Source: Halobacillus dabanensis (GTDB lineage: Bacteria > Bacillota > Bacilli > Bacillales > Halobacillaceae). Taken from it: 64,000 nt of DNA. Shown in pieces: positions 44,502 through 55,609 of this stretch. A program made the position numbers and the translations under genes. The stretch is taken from positions 124,001 through 188,000 of the forward strand of contig NZ_FOSB01000002.1 in the NCBI RefSeq assembly GCF_900114165.1, read 5' to 3'. Positions within the stretch are counted from its first letter, which is position 1. Every line of letters begins with the position of its first letter. Under the pieces are notes generated by a model. The model searched no databases. It saw only the letters and a program-made list of their open reading frames with translations, and was not told the DNA's origin.

Positions 44502-44948
44502 CGTTACGTCACCTCATTTTCTTTCTAGAGGGCATCTCTCCCCATTATACAATGAATACACAGCACGCTACAATATTATGTTCACACCCTCCTATAAAAT
44601 GGCAATTGCTTAGAAGGGTAAGGTGCGAAGACTACAAGAGGAGAATGATACCCGATGTTCGATTAAGTCCTCAGAAAAGACAGTGTTTCTTTTTCTACCA
44701 TGTAAAATCAACGAAGCAGTTCTTGTGTGCCAAAATCGGATGAGGCCTTTGCGGAAAGCGACTTTTTCCCGCCCCGCCACTCAAATAAAAGGTACGAAAC
44801 TTGACCCTATACAACAAAAAAAGACACAGATGACGAGCACCTGTGCCTCATAGAGATTAATCTATTAAATGGGGGTCAATTAATTATAATCATCATAACA
44901 AAAAATTATTTCATATGTGTTACAGCTGAGTTAAGATGGTGTTTCTTT
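44502..44948. other. Intergenic region with trxB terminator and repeat fragment
   Basis: No gene. The terminator GGCACAG/CTGTGTC with T7 on the minus strand (44816-44847) serves trxB. GCGGAAAGCGACTT at 44751-44764, continuing to 44778, is an inverted relative of 57682-57705, a fragment of the dispersed GC-rich repeat. Confidence 0.65.
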
Positions 44949-45953
<1,005 letters not shown>

Positions 45954-46004
45954 TCATAGTAAATCATACGAAAACCGTCCATTAATGTGCTTATAGAAAA
46001 GCGG

Positions 46005-46107
46005 AAGTGGCTCGTTCAGCCTCGACTAGCATAAGACAAGCGTTGCAGGGAAGTGGACTTCCTTCACGGAAACGATTGTCTTATGACCTCGAAAGGCTAG
46101 AACCTTA
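46005..46107. repeat. Inverted-repeat intergenic element
   Basis: CATAAGACAA (46030-46039) is inverted at TTGTCTTATG (46076-46085), with AAGTGGACTTCC inside and CTCGACTAGC/GCTAG outside. It looks like one copy of a dispersed palindromic element. Confidence 0.5.
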
Positions 46108-46136
46108 GAGGACAGAGACATTTCCTTACTCCGTCA

Positions 46137-47153
46137 CTATTCTTGTTTCCAAGGTCCGCCTTCTTCTCCCATCTTCGGAAACTGTTTACATCCTTTTTCC
46201 CATAAATGCAATGCTTTCGAAGGGTTTCCTGTATGATAAACCGCTATACTATACCATTTATAATAAACTCTACGACGCACGACCTGTTTATCACGTAGCA
46301 TACGGAAACGATCGACCGCTTCTTTATAATAACCTGCTCTCGAAAGTATCTCCGCTACAGCTAGTTTTTGCTGTTCATGCATTGGAAATACATTACGAAG
46401 GCGTTCAATATGGAAAGATGCTTTTTCAGACATTCCTTCTTGCAAATAAAAAGTAGCCAGATTAACGTGGCTATGGATATTAGATGGATCCTTTTCAAGA
46501 TGAGCGTGTTCGCACTGAATGGCTTCATCCCTATCTCCGTTCATGAATAAGGCATAAGCGTATTTGTGCTTTGCTATTGTAAACTCTGGGAATAGTTGCA
46601 TCATTTCTTCAAGAACACTTAACGCCTGATCCCACTCTTCTTGCTCTATATGGTAAAAGGCTGTTTCCTGATAAATAAGCAATTCATCCTCATCTTCAAA
46701 TGCCCAATCATCATCTTCATCCTCTTCCTCAAGAGAATCCAACATATCTTTCAACTGTTTGGCCGCATCCTCAAACTCACCATCGCCCGGCTGTTCAAGA
46801 TAGGTGTCCACATACTTTTTCGCATCACTAAGAAGACCAAGATGAGCGTAATTGTTCGCCATTAGATAATAACAATCCACGTATTCTTTGCCAAAGTCCG
46901 CCAATACCTCGGTGAGTACCTGGTTTGCGGCATGATAAGAGCCAACTTCTGTATAAACAACAGAAAGTTGGCATCGGTATAAGGCTTCATCGGGAGAGGC
47001 TTCGATCGCTTTCTTCAGCCACTTGACAGCAGCACTGAAACGACGCTTTTGGAAAGCCTGTATCCCATGAGAAAAATAAAATGAGCCTGTCGGTACAAAT
47101 GGGATGATGTTCGTATCCTGTTGTGCTGTTGTCCCTTTAAGTGTAGTCGTCAT
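46137..47153 (-). CDS. TPR-repeat protein (YvcD-like)
   Basis: 338 residues of tetratricopeptide-like helical repeats (GIQAFQKRRFSAAVKWLKKA; YLMANNYAHLGLLSDAKKYV; FYHIEQEEWDQALSVLEEM; TFYLQEGMSEKASFHIERL) with a very acidic loop (LEEEDEDDDWAFEDEDE) near 145-160. TPRs mediate protein contacts; the partner is unknown. It stands between hisI and trxB like B. subtilis yvcD. Confidence 0.8.
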   Translation of the reverse strand: MTTTLKGTTAQQDTNIIPFVPTGSFYFSHGIQAFQKRRFSAAVKWLKKAIEASPDEALYRCQLSVVYTEVGSYHAANQVLTEVLADFGKEYVDCYYLMANNYAHLGLLSDAKKYVDTYLEQPGDGEFEDAAKQLKDMLDSLEEEDEDDDWAFEDEDELLIYQETAFYHIEQEEWDQALSVLEEMMQLFPEFTIAKHKYAYALFMNGDRDEAIQCEHAHLEKDPSNIHSHVNLATFYLQEGMSEKASFHIERLRNVFPMHEQQKLAVAEILSRAGYYKEAVDRFRMLRDKQVVRRRVYYKWYSIAVYHTGNPSKALHLWEKGCKQFPKMGEEGGPWKQE

Positions 47154-47242
47154 GACTGTCCCCCTATTTCCGTATCAAATCTCACTAATTATGCAGTATA
47201 ACACAAATAATGGACTAGAAATAGGAGAAAAATGTAATCCTT

Positions 47243-47866
47243 TTACGAATGACGTTCCTCCAGCACAGCTAAAACGTTATCCAGAGGCACTCCACGGTCC
47301 GTTAAAATCAGTAACAGATGGAACAGAAGGTCAGCAGATTCAAGAGCTATTTCTTCGGCATCATCATTTTTAGCTGCAATAATCACTTCTCCTGCCTCTT
47401 CACCGATTTTCTTCGCGATACGATCCACGCCTTCTTGGAAAAGCTGGGAGGTATAAGACCCTTCTGGCAATGTCGCTTTTCTCTCTGCTAAAACAGATTG
47501 CAGTTGATCTAGAATCTGATAGCGATTTTCCTTCGGAGTAGCGTCCGTTCCAGTCAGTGATTCCGAAAAACAGCTGTAATCCCCTTTATGACAGGCAGGC
47601 CCTGCTGGCACCACCTGAACAAGCAATGCATCCTGGTCACAATCATAACGAATGCTTTTCACTTCCTGTGTATTCCCTGATGTTTCCCCTTTATGCCAAA
47701 GTTCTTGACGGGAGCGACTGTAAAAAACAGTTTCACCGATATCCAGCGTCTTCTTCAGTGATTGTTTATTCATATACGCCAAAGTCAAAACAGCTTTGGA
47801 TCGGGCGTCTTGAACGATGGCAGGAACGAGCCCTTGCTCATCAAATTTTATTTCTTCTATCTTCAT
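47243..47866 (-). CDS. hisI: Bifunctional phosphoribosyl-AMP cyclohydrolase/phosphoribosyl-ATP pyrophosphatase
   Basis: Steps 2 and 3 of histidine synthesis. The N-terminal cyclohydrolase domain has the metal-binding [12 protein letters not shown] and [12 protein letters not shown] motifs; the C-terminal pyrophosphohydrolase domain (about 115-205) has [18 protein letters not shown]. 207 residues, the usual HisIE fusion. It overlaps hisF by 4 nt and is the last gene of the operon. Confidence 0.95.
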   Translation of the reverse strand: MKIEEIKFDEQGLVPAIVQDARSKAVLTLAYMNKQSLKKTLDIGETVFYSRSRQELWHKGETSGNTQEVKSIRYDCDQDALLVQVVPAGPACHKGDYSCFSESLTGTDATPKENRYQILDQLQSVLAERKATLPEGSYTSQLFQEGVDRIAKKIGEEAGEVIIAAKNDDAEEIALESADLLFHLLLILTDRGVPLDNVLAVLEERHS

Positions 47867-48621
47867 CGGACAGGCACTCCTTTTTCCTTCAAGTAAGCTT
47901 TCACGTTTTGTACGGATGTTTCTTTATAGTGGAAGATGGAAGCAGCAAGCGCAGCATCCGCATCCACCTCTGTAAAGACTTCATGAAAATGTTCACTCGA
48001 ACCTGCCCCGCCAGAAGCGATGACCGGGACACTTACGACTTCCTGCACGACTTTCAATAACGGAAGATCGAAACCAGTTTTTTCTCCATCCTGATTCATC
48101 GACGTAAGTAAAATTTCTCCCGCTCCAAGCTTAACGGCTTCTTTCGCCCAGTCGGTCACCAACCATTCAGTCGGAGTACGGCCACCATGAGTGAAAACGC
48201 GCCAATTACCAGCGTCCTCGTCGTACTTAGCATCAATGGCTACGACGATACATTGACTGCCAAAATAATCAGCCCCCTGTGTAATCAATTCCGGTCGCTG
48301 TACGGCTGAAGAATTTAAAGAAACTTTGTCCGCTCCGTTTCTCAGTGTCTCCTTAATATCTTCTAATGTACGGATGCCTCCCCCTACGGTAAATGGGATA
48401 GCAAGTTCCGAAGCGACGGACCTTACAACATCAATCATCGTTTTTTTCCCTTCATGACTGGCGGAAATGTCCAGGAAAACCAGCTCATCCGCCCCCTGCT
48501 CATCATATACTTTTGCAAGTTCGACAGGATCCCCTGCATCCCGGATATCAACAAATTGGATGCCTTTGACGACTCGTCCTTCTTTTACGTCGAGACATGG
48601 GATGATTCGCTTCGATAACAT
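47863..48621 (-). CDS. hisF: Imidazole glycerol phosphate synthase subunit HisF
   Basis: Cyclase half of the HisFH synthase, forming imidazole glycerol phosphate and AICAR. 252-residue beta/alpha barrel with catalytic Asp in [12 protein letters not shown] and in [15 protein letters not shown], and phosphate loops VGGGIRT and ASGGAGS. It overlaps hisA by 1 nt and hisI by 4 nt. Confidence 0.96.
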   Translation of the reverse strand: MLSKRIIPCLDVKEGRVVKGIQFVDIRDAGDPVELAKVYDEQGADELVFLDISASHEGKKTMIDVVRSVASELAIPFTVGGGIRTLEDIKETLRNGADKVSLNSSAVQRPELITQGADYFGSQCIVVAIDAKYDEDAGNWRVFTHGGRTPTEWLVTDWAKEAVKLGAGEILLTSMNQDGEKTGFDLPLLKVVQEVVSVPVIASGGAGSSEHFHEVFTEVDADAALAASIFHYKETSVQNVKAYLKEKGVPVR

Positions 48622-49352
48622 TAGCCCACCTCCACTTCGAGGGCTTCTTTTAACGTGAACTGTTTGGTATATAAAGCTTTTCCAACAATCGACCCAATCA
48701 CGTGTTGATCTTTGTACTCCTTCAATTCCACAAGATCTTGCAAACCTTTGATTCCACCAGAGGCAATAACATCCACACCCGTTTCTTCTGCTAGACGGAC
48801 GATTTCTTTTGTATTCGGACCAGAAAGCATTCCATCTTTAGCGATATCTGTATAAATGAATGTTGCTGCACCAGCTTCAGCCAGCTCTTTACCAAGGTCG
48901 ACGGCTTTTACTTCGGATTGTTCCAGCCAGCCAGCTGTGGAAACATATCCATCACGAGCATCTAGACCAATGGCGATTTTGTCTCCATATTTCCGCAACA
49001 GTTCTTTAGTCGTTTCCAGATCGCGAACAGCAAGAGAGCCGATGATGACCCTGTCTACCCCCTGATCCAAATAAAAGCGCACATCTTCCTCTGAACGGAT
49101 TCCCCCGCCAATTTGCACGCGGCAATCCAACTCATCTGCTACCTTCAATACATGTTCTGCATTTTGTTTCGATCCTTCTTTTGCTCCATCAAGATCCACC
49201 ATATGAATCCAGGAGGCACCAGTATCCGCAAATCCCTTCGCCACCTCAAAAGGATTTTCCCCATAGATGGTTTCCTTGTCGAAATCTCCTTGCTCTAAGC
49301 GTACACATTTCCCATCACGCATATCGATCGCTGGATATATCGTAAAGCTCAT
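48621..49352 (-). CDS. hisA: ProFAR isomerase HisA
   Basis: Amadori isomerisation step of histidine synthesis. 243-residue barrel with [14 protein letters not shown] (catalytic Asp), [26 protein letters not shown] and ASGGIKGL. HisF homologue next to hisF. 13 bp after hisH. Confidence 0.96.
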   Translation of the reverse strand: MSFTIYPAIDMRDGKCVRLEQGDFDKETIYGENPFEVAKGFADTGASWIHMVDLDGAKEGSKQNAEHVLKVADELDCRVQIGGGIRSEEDVRFYLDQGVDRVIIGSLAVRDLETTKELLRKYGDKIAIGLDARDGYVSTAGWLEQSEVKAVDLGKELAEAGAATFIYTDIAKDGMLSGPNTKEIVRLAEETGVDVIASGGIKGLQDLVELKEYKDQHVIGSIVGKALYTKQFTLKEALEVEVG

Positions 49353-49365
49353 TGATAAAAACTCC

Positions 49366-49995
49366 TCACTGTTTGCACATTACTTTACAGAAATTCTCTA
49401 ATAATTGCATCCCGGCTCTTCCGCTCTTCTCCGGGTGGAACTGGCTAGCAACCAAATTCCCTTTGCCTATGACCGCTGGAACTTCCATATGATAATCAGA
49501 CGTCGCATATAAAATGGAAGCATCCTCTGTTCTTACTACAAAGGAATGAACAAAATAAACATGATCATCCTTTACGTCTTTCATTAATGGCTGCTCAGGC
49601 TGATGGATTTTCAGTTGATTCCAGCCCATATGAGGAACTTTGTAGGAATTTCCATCTTCATCGATTCCAGGGAAACGAGAGATGGACCCTGGAAGAAGCC
49701 CTAGTCCGTCTGTCTCTCCACCTTCCTGGCTACTTTCAAACAAAAGCTGCATGCCCAGACAAATTCCATATACCGGAGCTCCTTCTGCGACTTTTTCTTT
49801 GATAAAACGAATGAATCCATGTTCACCAAGAGCTCTCATCGCATCCGGAAACGCACCTACTCCAGGAAGGATAAACCCATCACAACCTTCGAGATCTTTC
49901 GGACGATCTGCTATTTTATAATGTACGTCGATTCGTTCGAGCGCTTTAGAAACACTGAAAAGGTTTCCCATGCCGTAATCTATGATTCCTATCAT
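49366..49995 (-). CDS. hisH: Imidazole glycerol phosphate synthase subunit HisH
   Basis: Glutaminase half of the HisFH enzyme, supplying ammonia. 209 residues with the class I amidotransferase triad: Cys in [11 protein letters not shown], His in SQFHPEKSG and the following Glu. It overlaps hisB by 1 nt. Confidence 0.96.
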   Translation of the reverse strand: MIGIIDYGMGNLFSVSKALERIDVHYKIADRPKDLEGCDGFILPGVGAFPDAMRALGEHGFIRFIKEKVAEGAPVYGICLGMQLLFESSQEGGETDGLGLLPGSISRFPGIDEDGNSYKVPHMGWNQLKIHQPEQPLMKDVKDDHVYFVHSFVVRTEDASILYATSDYHMEVPAVIGKGNLVASQFHPEKSGRAGMQLLENFCKVMCKQ

Positions 49996-50594
49996 TATAA
50001 ACTTCCTTTCGTACTAGGGACTCCTTTGACGCGTGGATCGATTTGAGTCGCCTCATCCAGGGCTCGGGCCAACGCTTTGAACATTGCTTCAATAATATGA
50101 TGGGTGTTATGCCCATGATGGAGGACGATATGTAAGTTCATCCGTGCCTCAACAGCAAGTTTCCAAAAAAACTCATGGACATTTTCTGTATCAAATGTAC
50201 CGACACGGTCTTTCGGAAGCTCCGCTCGCCATTCCAAATGAGGACGGTCACTCAAATCAACGGCAACTGTCACGAGTGTTTCATCCATCGGCAAGGTCAT
50301 CGATCCATATCGCTTCATTCCGAATTTATCTCCGATTGCCTGTCTAAGTGCCTGGCCAAGACAAATACCGATATCCTCGGTCAAGTGGTGATCATCCACC
50401 TCCACATCACCGTGTCCCTTTACAGATAAATCGAAAAGGCCATGTTTGGTAAAGAGCTCAAGCATATGGGAGAGAAAAGGAACTTGAACATCCAGGTCTG
50501 CTTTTCCTTCTCCATCAACTGAAAAATCAAGCTTAATCTCTGTTTCTCTTGTATTTCGTTCAATAGATGATGATCTAATTTCCGTCATTTCCAT
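49995..50594 (-). CDS. hisB: Imidazoleglycerol-phosphate dehydratase
   Basis: Dehydrates IGP to imidazole acetol phosphate; Mn-dependent. 199 residues with the family motifs [29 protein letters not shown] and [17 protein letters not shown]. Monofunctional form (no phosphatase domain), normal for Bacilli. The start overlaps the hisD stop by 10 nt. Confidence 0.96.
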   Translation of the reverse strand: MEMTEIRSSSIERNTRETEIKLDFSVDGEGKADLDVQVPFLSHMLELFTKHGLFDLSVKGHGDVEVDDHHLTEDIGICLGQALRQAIGDKFGMKRYGSMTLPMDETLVTVAVDLSDRPHLEWRAELPKDRVGTFDTENVHEFFWKLAVEARMNLHIVLHHGHNTHHIIEAMFKALARALDEATQIDPRVKGVPSTKGSL

Positions 50595-51859
50595 CGCTCC
50601 TTACGTGTCTCTACTGCGCGTGCATGTGCTTCGAGCCCTTCTAACCGGGCAAATCGGGCAATTTTGTCGACATTGTTCTCAAGCGCTTGTCTGCTGTAAG
50701 AGATGACGCTCGATTTTTTTGTGAAATCATCAACATTCAGAGGGCTTGAAAATCTTGCCGTACCATTTGTCGGAAGAACATGATTCGGTCCAGCAAAGTA
50801 ATCACCTACTGGTTCACTACTATACGGTCCTAGGAAAATAGCTCCTGCATGCTTGATTTTCCCTAGTTCTTGAAAAGGATCTTCGGTTACAACTTCTAAA
50901 TGCTCTGGCGCAATCTCATTAATCGTATCCACAGCCTCGTCCCATGTTTCGCAAAGAACGATCATTCCATAGTCTTCTACACTCTGCCTTGCAATATCAG
51001 CTCTCGGTAAACGGTCCAGTTGACTTTGAACTTCCTTTTGGACGGATTGTGCAAGGGGTTCACTGTTCGTCACAAGCACGCTGGAGGAGCGGGCATCATG
51101 CTCCGCTTGTGAGAGAAGATCGGCTGCTATTTCCGACGCACGAGCCGTTTCGTCAGCAAGGACCGCAATTTCACTTGGTCCGGCTATCATATCAATATCG
51201 ACATCACCGAAAACCTCACGTTTAGCTAATGCTACAAAAACGTTACCTGGTCCAGTGATTTTATCGACGGCAGGGATCGTTTCCGTACCATAAGCCAAAG
51301 CGGCGATCGCTTGTGCGCCTCCTACTTTGTATACATCCTCTACACCTAAAATGTGTGCAGCAAGTAAAACACCATCGGGTACATTTCCATCCTCATCTGG
51401 CGGGGTGACCATGACGATTTTTTTCACTCCTGCAACTTGAGCAGGTATGACGTTCATAAACACAGAAGATGGATATGCTGCGGTTCCGCCTGGCACATAA
51501 ACACCTGCTGCATCAATCGGTGTAATCTTCTGTCCGAGGATCGTTCCATCTTCAGAACTGTCGAACCAGGAGGTAGAGCGTTGTTTTTCATGAAAAGCGG
51601 TGATGTTTTTGGCAGCTTCCTTCAGAATTTCCACAAACTCTCCGTCAAGAGAATCATAAGCTTGCTCAAATTCCCCTTTTGTCACTTTCAAGGCATCAAG
51701 CTTGGCTTTATCGAAACGTTCCGTATACTCTTTCACAGCTTTGTCGCCCTGTTGTTTCACCTGGGCTATGATTTCCTGTACCGTTTTCCGCTGTTCTTCC
51801 GTGCCCTGGTCGACCGAACGTTTCAAAGATTTCAAGTCCGATTTATTGATGATCTTCAT
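50585..51859 (-). CDS. hisD: Histidinol dehydrogenase
   Basis: Two-step oxidation of histidinol to histidine, Zn- and NAD-dependent. 424 residues with [41 protein letters not shown] and the metal/His region AEHDARSS and GPNHVLPT. It overlaps hisG by 4 nt. Confidence 0.96.
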   Translation of the reverse strand: MKIINKSDLKSLKRSVDQGTEEQRKTVQEIIAQVKQQGDKAVKEYTERFDKAKLDALKVTKGEFEQAYDSLDGEFVEILKEAAKNITAFHEKQRSTSWFDSSEDGTILGQKITPIDAAGVYVPGGTAAYPSSVFMNVIPAQVAGVKKIVMVTPPDEDGNVPDGVLLAAHILGVEDVYKVGGAQAIAALAYGTETIPAVDKITGPGNVFVALAKREVFGDVDIDMIAGPSEIAVLADETARASEIAADLLSQAEHDARSSSVLVTNSEPLAQSVQKEVQSQLDRLPRADIARQSVEDYGMIVLCETWDEAVDTINEIAPEHLEVVTEDPFQELGKIKHAGAIFLGPYSSEPVGDYFAGPNHVLPTNGTARFSSPLNVDDFTKKSSVISYSRQALENNVDKIARFARLEGLEAHARAVETRKERWK

Positions 51860-52494
51860 TGACGCTCTCCTTCCATGACTTCACTCAATTTCGCAACCAT
51901 TTCTTCAATGTCGTTACTTTTCAGACGATAGCTGACCGGATTGACGATCAAGCGGGAAGTAATATCCGTAATTTTTTCATATTCAACGAGTCCATTTTCT
52001 TTCAACGTCCTACCGGTTGATACGATATCCACAATCCGGTCGGCCAACCCTATGAGCGGTGCAAGCTCAATGGAACCATTCAGAGGGATGATTTCGATTT
52101 GTTCTCCCTGCTCACGGAAATAATCGGAGGCAACTTTCGGATATTTGGTCGCGATTTTTGGTGCGATACGACTTAATGGTTGATCCGGAAGCCCTGCAAC
52201 AGCTACATAACAAGGGCTGATTTTCAAATCGAGCACTTCATATACATCACGATCCTGTTCAAGCAAGACATCTTTCCCGGCGATGCCGATGTCTGCTGCT
52301 CCATATTCGACATAGGTGACAACATCCATCGGTTTAGCCATCATCACTCGAATGTTCTGTTCAGGAAATTCTAAAATCAATTTTCTTGATTCATCCAAGT
52401 CTGCACCTAGTTCATAACCTGCTTTTTGCATCAATACAGCCGCCTCTTCATAAATACGGCCCTTCGGCATAGCAATCGTCAATGGTTTACTCAT
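51856..52494 (-). CDS. hisG: ATP phosphoribosyltransferase catalytic subunit (short form)
   Basis: First committed step of histidine synthesis. 212 residues: the short HisG that needs HisZ as regulatory partner, encoded directly upstream. Motifs: [46 protein letters not shown] 52494 has GGAGGTGAG upstream and overlaps the hisZ stop by 8 nt. Confidence 0.95.
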   Translation of the reverse strand: MSKPLTIAMPKGRIYEEAAVLMQKAGYELGADLDESRKLILEFPEQNIRVMMAKPMDVVTYVEYGAADIGIAGKDVLLEQDRDVYEVLDLKISPCYVAVAGLPDQPLSRIAPKIATKYPKVASDYFREQGEQIEIIPLNGSIELAPLIGLADRIVDIVSTGRTLKENGLVEYEKITDITSRLIVNPVSYRLKSNDIEEMVAKLSEVMEGERQ

Positions 52495-53671
52495 TTCGCT
52501 CACCTCCGCCTTTGGTAAGATCAACTGTTTTCGTCAATTCCAGTTGAAAAGCTTTTACGTCTGGTATTTGATCTACATGTTGCAGCAGTACAGCGTAACC
52601 TTCGTCTCTGTACCGCTTCGCCTCTGCAATCCCTTTACTATAACTATCATCATCGACAATGATTCCCATCCGCTCGTCGCCATTTTCTTGTTCATTTAAT
52701 GCTTCAACAAGACGTTCCAGGTGTATTGCAAATCCAGTTGCTGATGCCCCTAATTGAAACGTTGGCAATAAGGTGTCATAGCGGCCGCCATTACAAAGCA
52801 TGGATCCTAAGTGAGGCGCATATCCCTCAAATAAAATCCCTGTGTAATAATCCATGTGACTGATCAAGTTCAGGTCGAAATGAATATATTTCTCCACCTC
52901 ATACTGCTCTAACAGACGGTATAGTTGCTTAAGTTCATTGACCGCCTGCATACATGATTGATTCCGTGCAAGGGATCGACTGCTTTCAAAGATCTCTTTG
53001 CCACCTTTGATGCTTAGAAGTTTAAGAAGTGCAGCCTGTTTATCGCTAGAAATAGTAAGTTCTTTGACAGCTTCTCGATAGCCGACATAGTTTTTGCGAT
53101 ACAAGTAATTCAGTAAATTCTCAATGGTTTCTTCGTCGTCACCCAATAAATCATGGAAAAACGCTTTGACATACCCGATATGTCCGACAGTGATGACAAA
53201 GTCCTCCAAACCGGACTGCTTCAATGACTCCACGAGTAATGCGATAACTTCCGCATCCCCATAAGAAGAATGGTCACCAATCAGCTCTGTACCGACCTGT
53301 TCGAACTGAGCAGGCTTTCCACCTTCCGCTTGTTGGGCCCGAAAGACAGGCCCCTCATAGGCAAGACGAAGCGGAAATTCCGAATCCTTCAATTGAGAAG
53401 CGGCAACCCTTGCGATCGGTGCCGTTAAATCCGGACGTAAAACAAGTGTGTGTCCTTGCTGGTCCAACAATTTGAATAATTGCTGATCAAGTGTCGCACT
53501 CACTTTCCCTACCGTTTCGTGATATTCCATGATCGGCGTATCCATGAATGAATAACCGAAAGATAAAATACTGTCCGATAAATTTTTCCGTGCTTTCGAT
53601 TTCTGGTTATAAAAAAAGGGAAGCGTATCTCGCATTCCCAGTGGTTTTTCGAACATTAGGCGTTTAACCAA
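52487..53671 (-). CDS. hisZ: ATP phosphoribosyltransferase regulatory subunit HisZ
   Basis: HisRS-like protein that assembles with short HisG and gives histidine feedback control. Class II synthetase-like motifs are seen: [34 protein letters not shown], and [12 protein letters not shown] near the C terminus. TTG 53671 is my start choice (AAAGGA 9 nt upstream, 394 residues); ATG 53656 (MFEKPLG) is possible but has no SD. First gene of the hisZGDBHAFI operon. Confidence 0.92.
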   Translation of the reverse strand: MVKRLMFEKPLGMRDTLPFFYNQKSKARKNLSDSILSFGYSFMDTPIMEYHETVGKVSATLDQQLFKLLDQQGHTLVLRPDLTAPIARVAASQLKDSEFPLRLAYEGPVFRAQQAEGGKPAQFEQVGTELIGDHSSYGDAEVIALLVESLKQSGLEDFVITVGHIGYVKAFFHDLLGDDEETIENLLNYLYRKNYVGYREAVKELTISSDKQAALLKLLSIKGGKEIFESSRSLARNQSCMQAVNELKQLYRLLEQYEVEKYIHFDLNLISHMDYYTGILFEGYAPHLGSMLCNGGRYDTLLPTFQLGASATGFAIHLERLVEALNEQENGDERMGIIVDDDSYSKGIAEAKRYRDEGYAVLLQHVDQIPDVKAFQLELTKTVDLTKGGGERNE

Positions 53672-53697
53672 TGGAACCCATCCTTTCTCCAAATCCT

Positions 53698-53739
53698 TTA
53701 GCATGCTAATATGCTAACATGATAAAGATAGAGCGTCAA
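53698..53739 (-). promoter_or_regulatory. Possible his operon promoter and ATGCTAA repeats
   Basis: On the minus strand TTGACG (53734-53739) is followed by a weak -10 and by two ATGCTAA-type units, one forming the 12-bp palindrome TTAGCATGCTAA (53698-53709), just upstream of the hisZ start. The repeats could be an operator. The rest of 53672-53890 shows no gene. Confidence 0.35.
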
Positions 53740-53890
53740 TTAAGAATTATCTTACACCTGTTCCCTTCTTATCACAGCAGAAACCTGCCAACAAATACGT
53801 TGCAAAGCAGTTCTTTATAATATAGAGGAAGGTCCGTATACATGGATAAGCTCCATAGAATAAAGGTAGGGAGTGTTAAACCAGGGGAAA

Positions 53891-53928
53891 ATCAAAAAAA
53901 GCCGAGCACACTCCTAAAAGTGTACTCG
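53891..53928 (-). terminator. Terminator after the acyl-CoA dehydrogenase gene
   Basis: On the minus strand CGAGTACACT...AGTGTGCTCG with one mismatch and T7 follows the stop at 53938. Confidence 0.85.
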
Positions 53929-53937
53929 ACTAACCCA

Positions 53938-55599
53938 TCAAGCGAATGCTTTATCCAGATTCAAAATATCATTTGCATAACGAAGTGTGAGAGGATCGGC
54001 ACTCGCTTTTTCCTTCTCGAAATTTTTATGGATGAACAGTTCTGCTACCTTTTGATACCTGCCGCCCTCTTCAGCCATTTCTAATGCTACAACTCCCTCA
54101 TAAAGGAGAGCCATTTTTTCAGCCAAAGATTTACTATAGTAGGTTTGCACGTCAGGTGCTTGTTTCAATACATCTTCCACGTATATTAAGAAACTTAAGA
54201 CGGCCTCTTTTACAAGTGCATGCTGATTGCCCTTTCTATCTATACCTTCTAAGCGATCATTCATATGAGTAATGAATAATTCGTGAGCTTGATATTTATT
54301 GAAAAGCTTCAACACTTCTAATCCGAGAATGTTGGCCGTCCCTTCCCAAACTGTCAGGACTTGAGCATCACGTAAGAGTCTTGGGGTAACAAAATCTTCA
54401 ATATATCCATTGCCACCATGCATTTCAATTGCTTCATGAGTGAACGATACCGCTTGTTCTGCTGTCTCTTTTTTCATGATAGCGATACGAAGACGGTTAA
54501 GCACTTGTTCCTCATCCGTTGAATTCTCTGGTTCACGAGCAACTTTCTCAAACCCTTGAATCAAATCGAATACGGCTCTTGTTTCTACTTCTTGTTTTAC
54601 ACTCAGAGAAACAAGCGTATCTTTCACCATCGGGTATTGGATCAATGTATTGCCAAACGCATTCCTTTCCGCCGCATAATCCACTGCTTCATTTAGAGAA
54701 CGACGCATTATTCCAATCGATGCAATCGCATTACAGACCCGGGAGAGATTCAACGCCTCCATCATATAATAGAACCCACGGTCCGCTTTTCCGACCATGT
54801 AGGCTTTTGCTCCGATAAACTCGACCTCAGCTGATGGGACCGCACGGACACCAAGCTTGTCTTTTAATCTGCGGATTTGAATCCCATTCAGTGTTCCGTC
54901 CTCCTTCCGCCACGGAACAAGAAAGAGGCTTAATCCCCTGGTCCCAGGCGGTGCTTCTTCCGTTCTGGCAAGGACCATTGCTACCCCGCAAGCACCGGCA
55001 TTGCTGGCAAAATATTTTTCTCCATGAATCCGATAATGATCCCCCTCTTTAATCGCTTTCACTTCATTGGCCCCGACGTCCGATCCCCCTTGACGCTCTG
55101 TCAGAAAAGTCGCTCCTTCATACAGTTCTACCTCACCTGTAGATGATACATGGGGAAGGAACTTTTCTTTCAATTCACTACTCGCATAATGGTCTATCAG
55201 ATAAGCAGTGGCCATCGTTAACGTCACCGGGCAGTAAAAACCAGGTTCTGCCTGTGAAAGCAAATATCCTTGGGCAAATGAATAGGTATAATCCCCTTTA
55301 TGACCAAGGGAAGGGATATTCTTATGAAGATACCCGACGATTCCTTCTCCATACGTTTCTTCGATTGTCTTTTTATAGCCTTCATTGAGCCATACTTCTG
55401 AGATGTCATTGCCCATCTTGTCATATTTAATTAACTGTGGCTGTCCTTCACGATCGGTATGCCTCGCTCTCCGATCGATATCCCCCGCACACAGAGCCCC
55501 GAACTGACTAAGCTTTTCGTCTGCCCATTGGAAAAAACTCTCGTCCCACCTTGACTTCAATAGATGTTGCAGATTCTTATCTCTTTCATAAAAATTCAT
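53938..55599 (-). CDS. Acyl-CoA dehydrogenase, AidB-like
   Basis: FAD-dependent acyl-CoA dehydrogenase family, 553 residues, longer than the usual ~380 because of extra N- and C-terminal helices, as in the AidB branch. Motifs: GATFLTERQGGSDVGAN, GEKYFASNAGACG, and IEMHGGNGYIEDF with the catalytic-position acid; DAQVLTVWEGTANILGLE. ATG 55599 follows AAGGGGGG. It lies 10 bp after the acyl-CoA synthetase gene, so fatty-acid or branched-chain acyl oxidation is more likely than DNA-repair function. Confidence 0.85.
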   Translation of the reverse strand: MNFYERDKNLQHLLKSRWDESFFQWADEKLSQFGALCAGDIDRRARHTDREGQPQLIKYDKMGNDISEVWLNEGYKKTIEETYGEGIVGYLHKNIPSLGHKGDYTYSFAQGYLLSQAEPGFYCPVTLTMATAYLIDHYASSELKEKFLPHVSSTGEVELYEGATFLTERQGGSDVGANEVKAIKEGDHYRIHGEKYFASNAGACGVAMVLARTEEAPPGTRGLSLFLVPWRKEDGTLNGIQIRRLKDKLGVRAVPSAEVEFIGAKAYMVGKADRGFYYMMEALNLSRVCNAIASIGIMRRSLNEAVDYAAERNAFGNTLIQYPMVKDTLVSLSVKQEVETRAVFDLIQGFEKVAREPENSTDEEQVLNRLRIAIMKKETAEQAVSFTHEAIEMHGGNGYIEDFVTPRLLRDAQVLTVWEGTANILGLEVLKLFNKYQAHELFITHMNDRLEGIDRKGNQHALVKEAVLSFLIYVEDVLKQAPDVQTYYSKSLAEKMALLYEGVVALEMAEEGGRYQKVAELFIHKNFEKEKASADPLTLRYANDILNLDKAFA

Positions 55600-55609
55600 A
55601 AGGCCCCCC

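Noticed and set aside
53842-54084. 80-residue plus-strand ORF
   Set aside because: No SD, crosses the minus-strand terminator and overlaps the end of the acyl-CoA dehydrogenase gene.
53938-55599. DNA-alkylation repair protein AidB proper
   Set aside because: It belongs to the AidB-like branch, but the adjacent acyl-CoA synthetase and MerR regulator point to acyl-CoA metabolism; the repair role is not supported by context.
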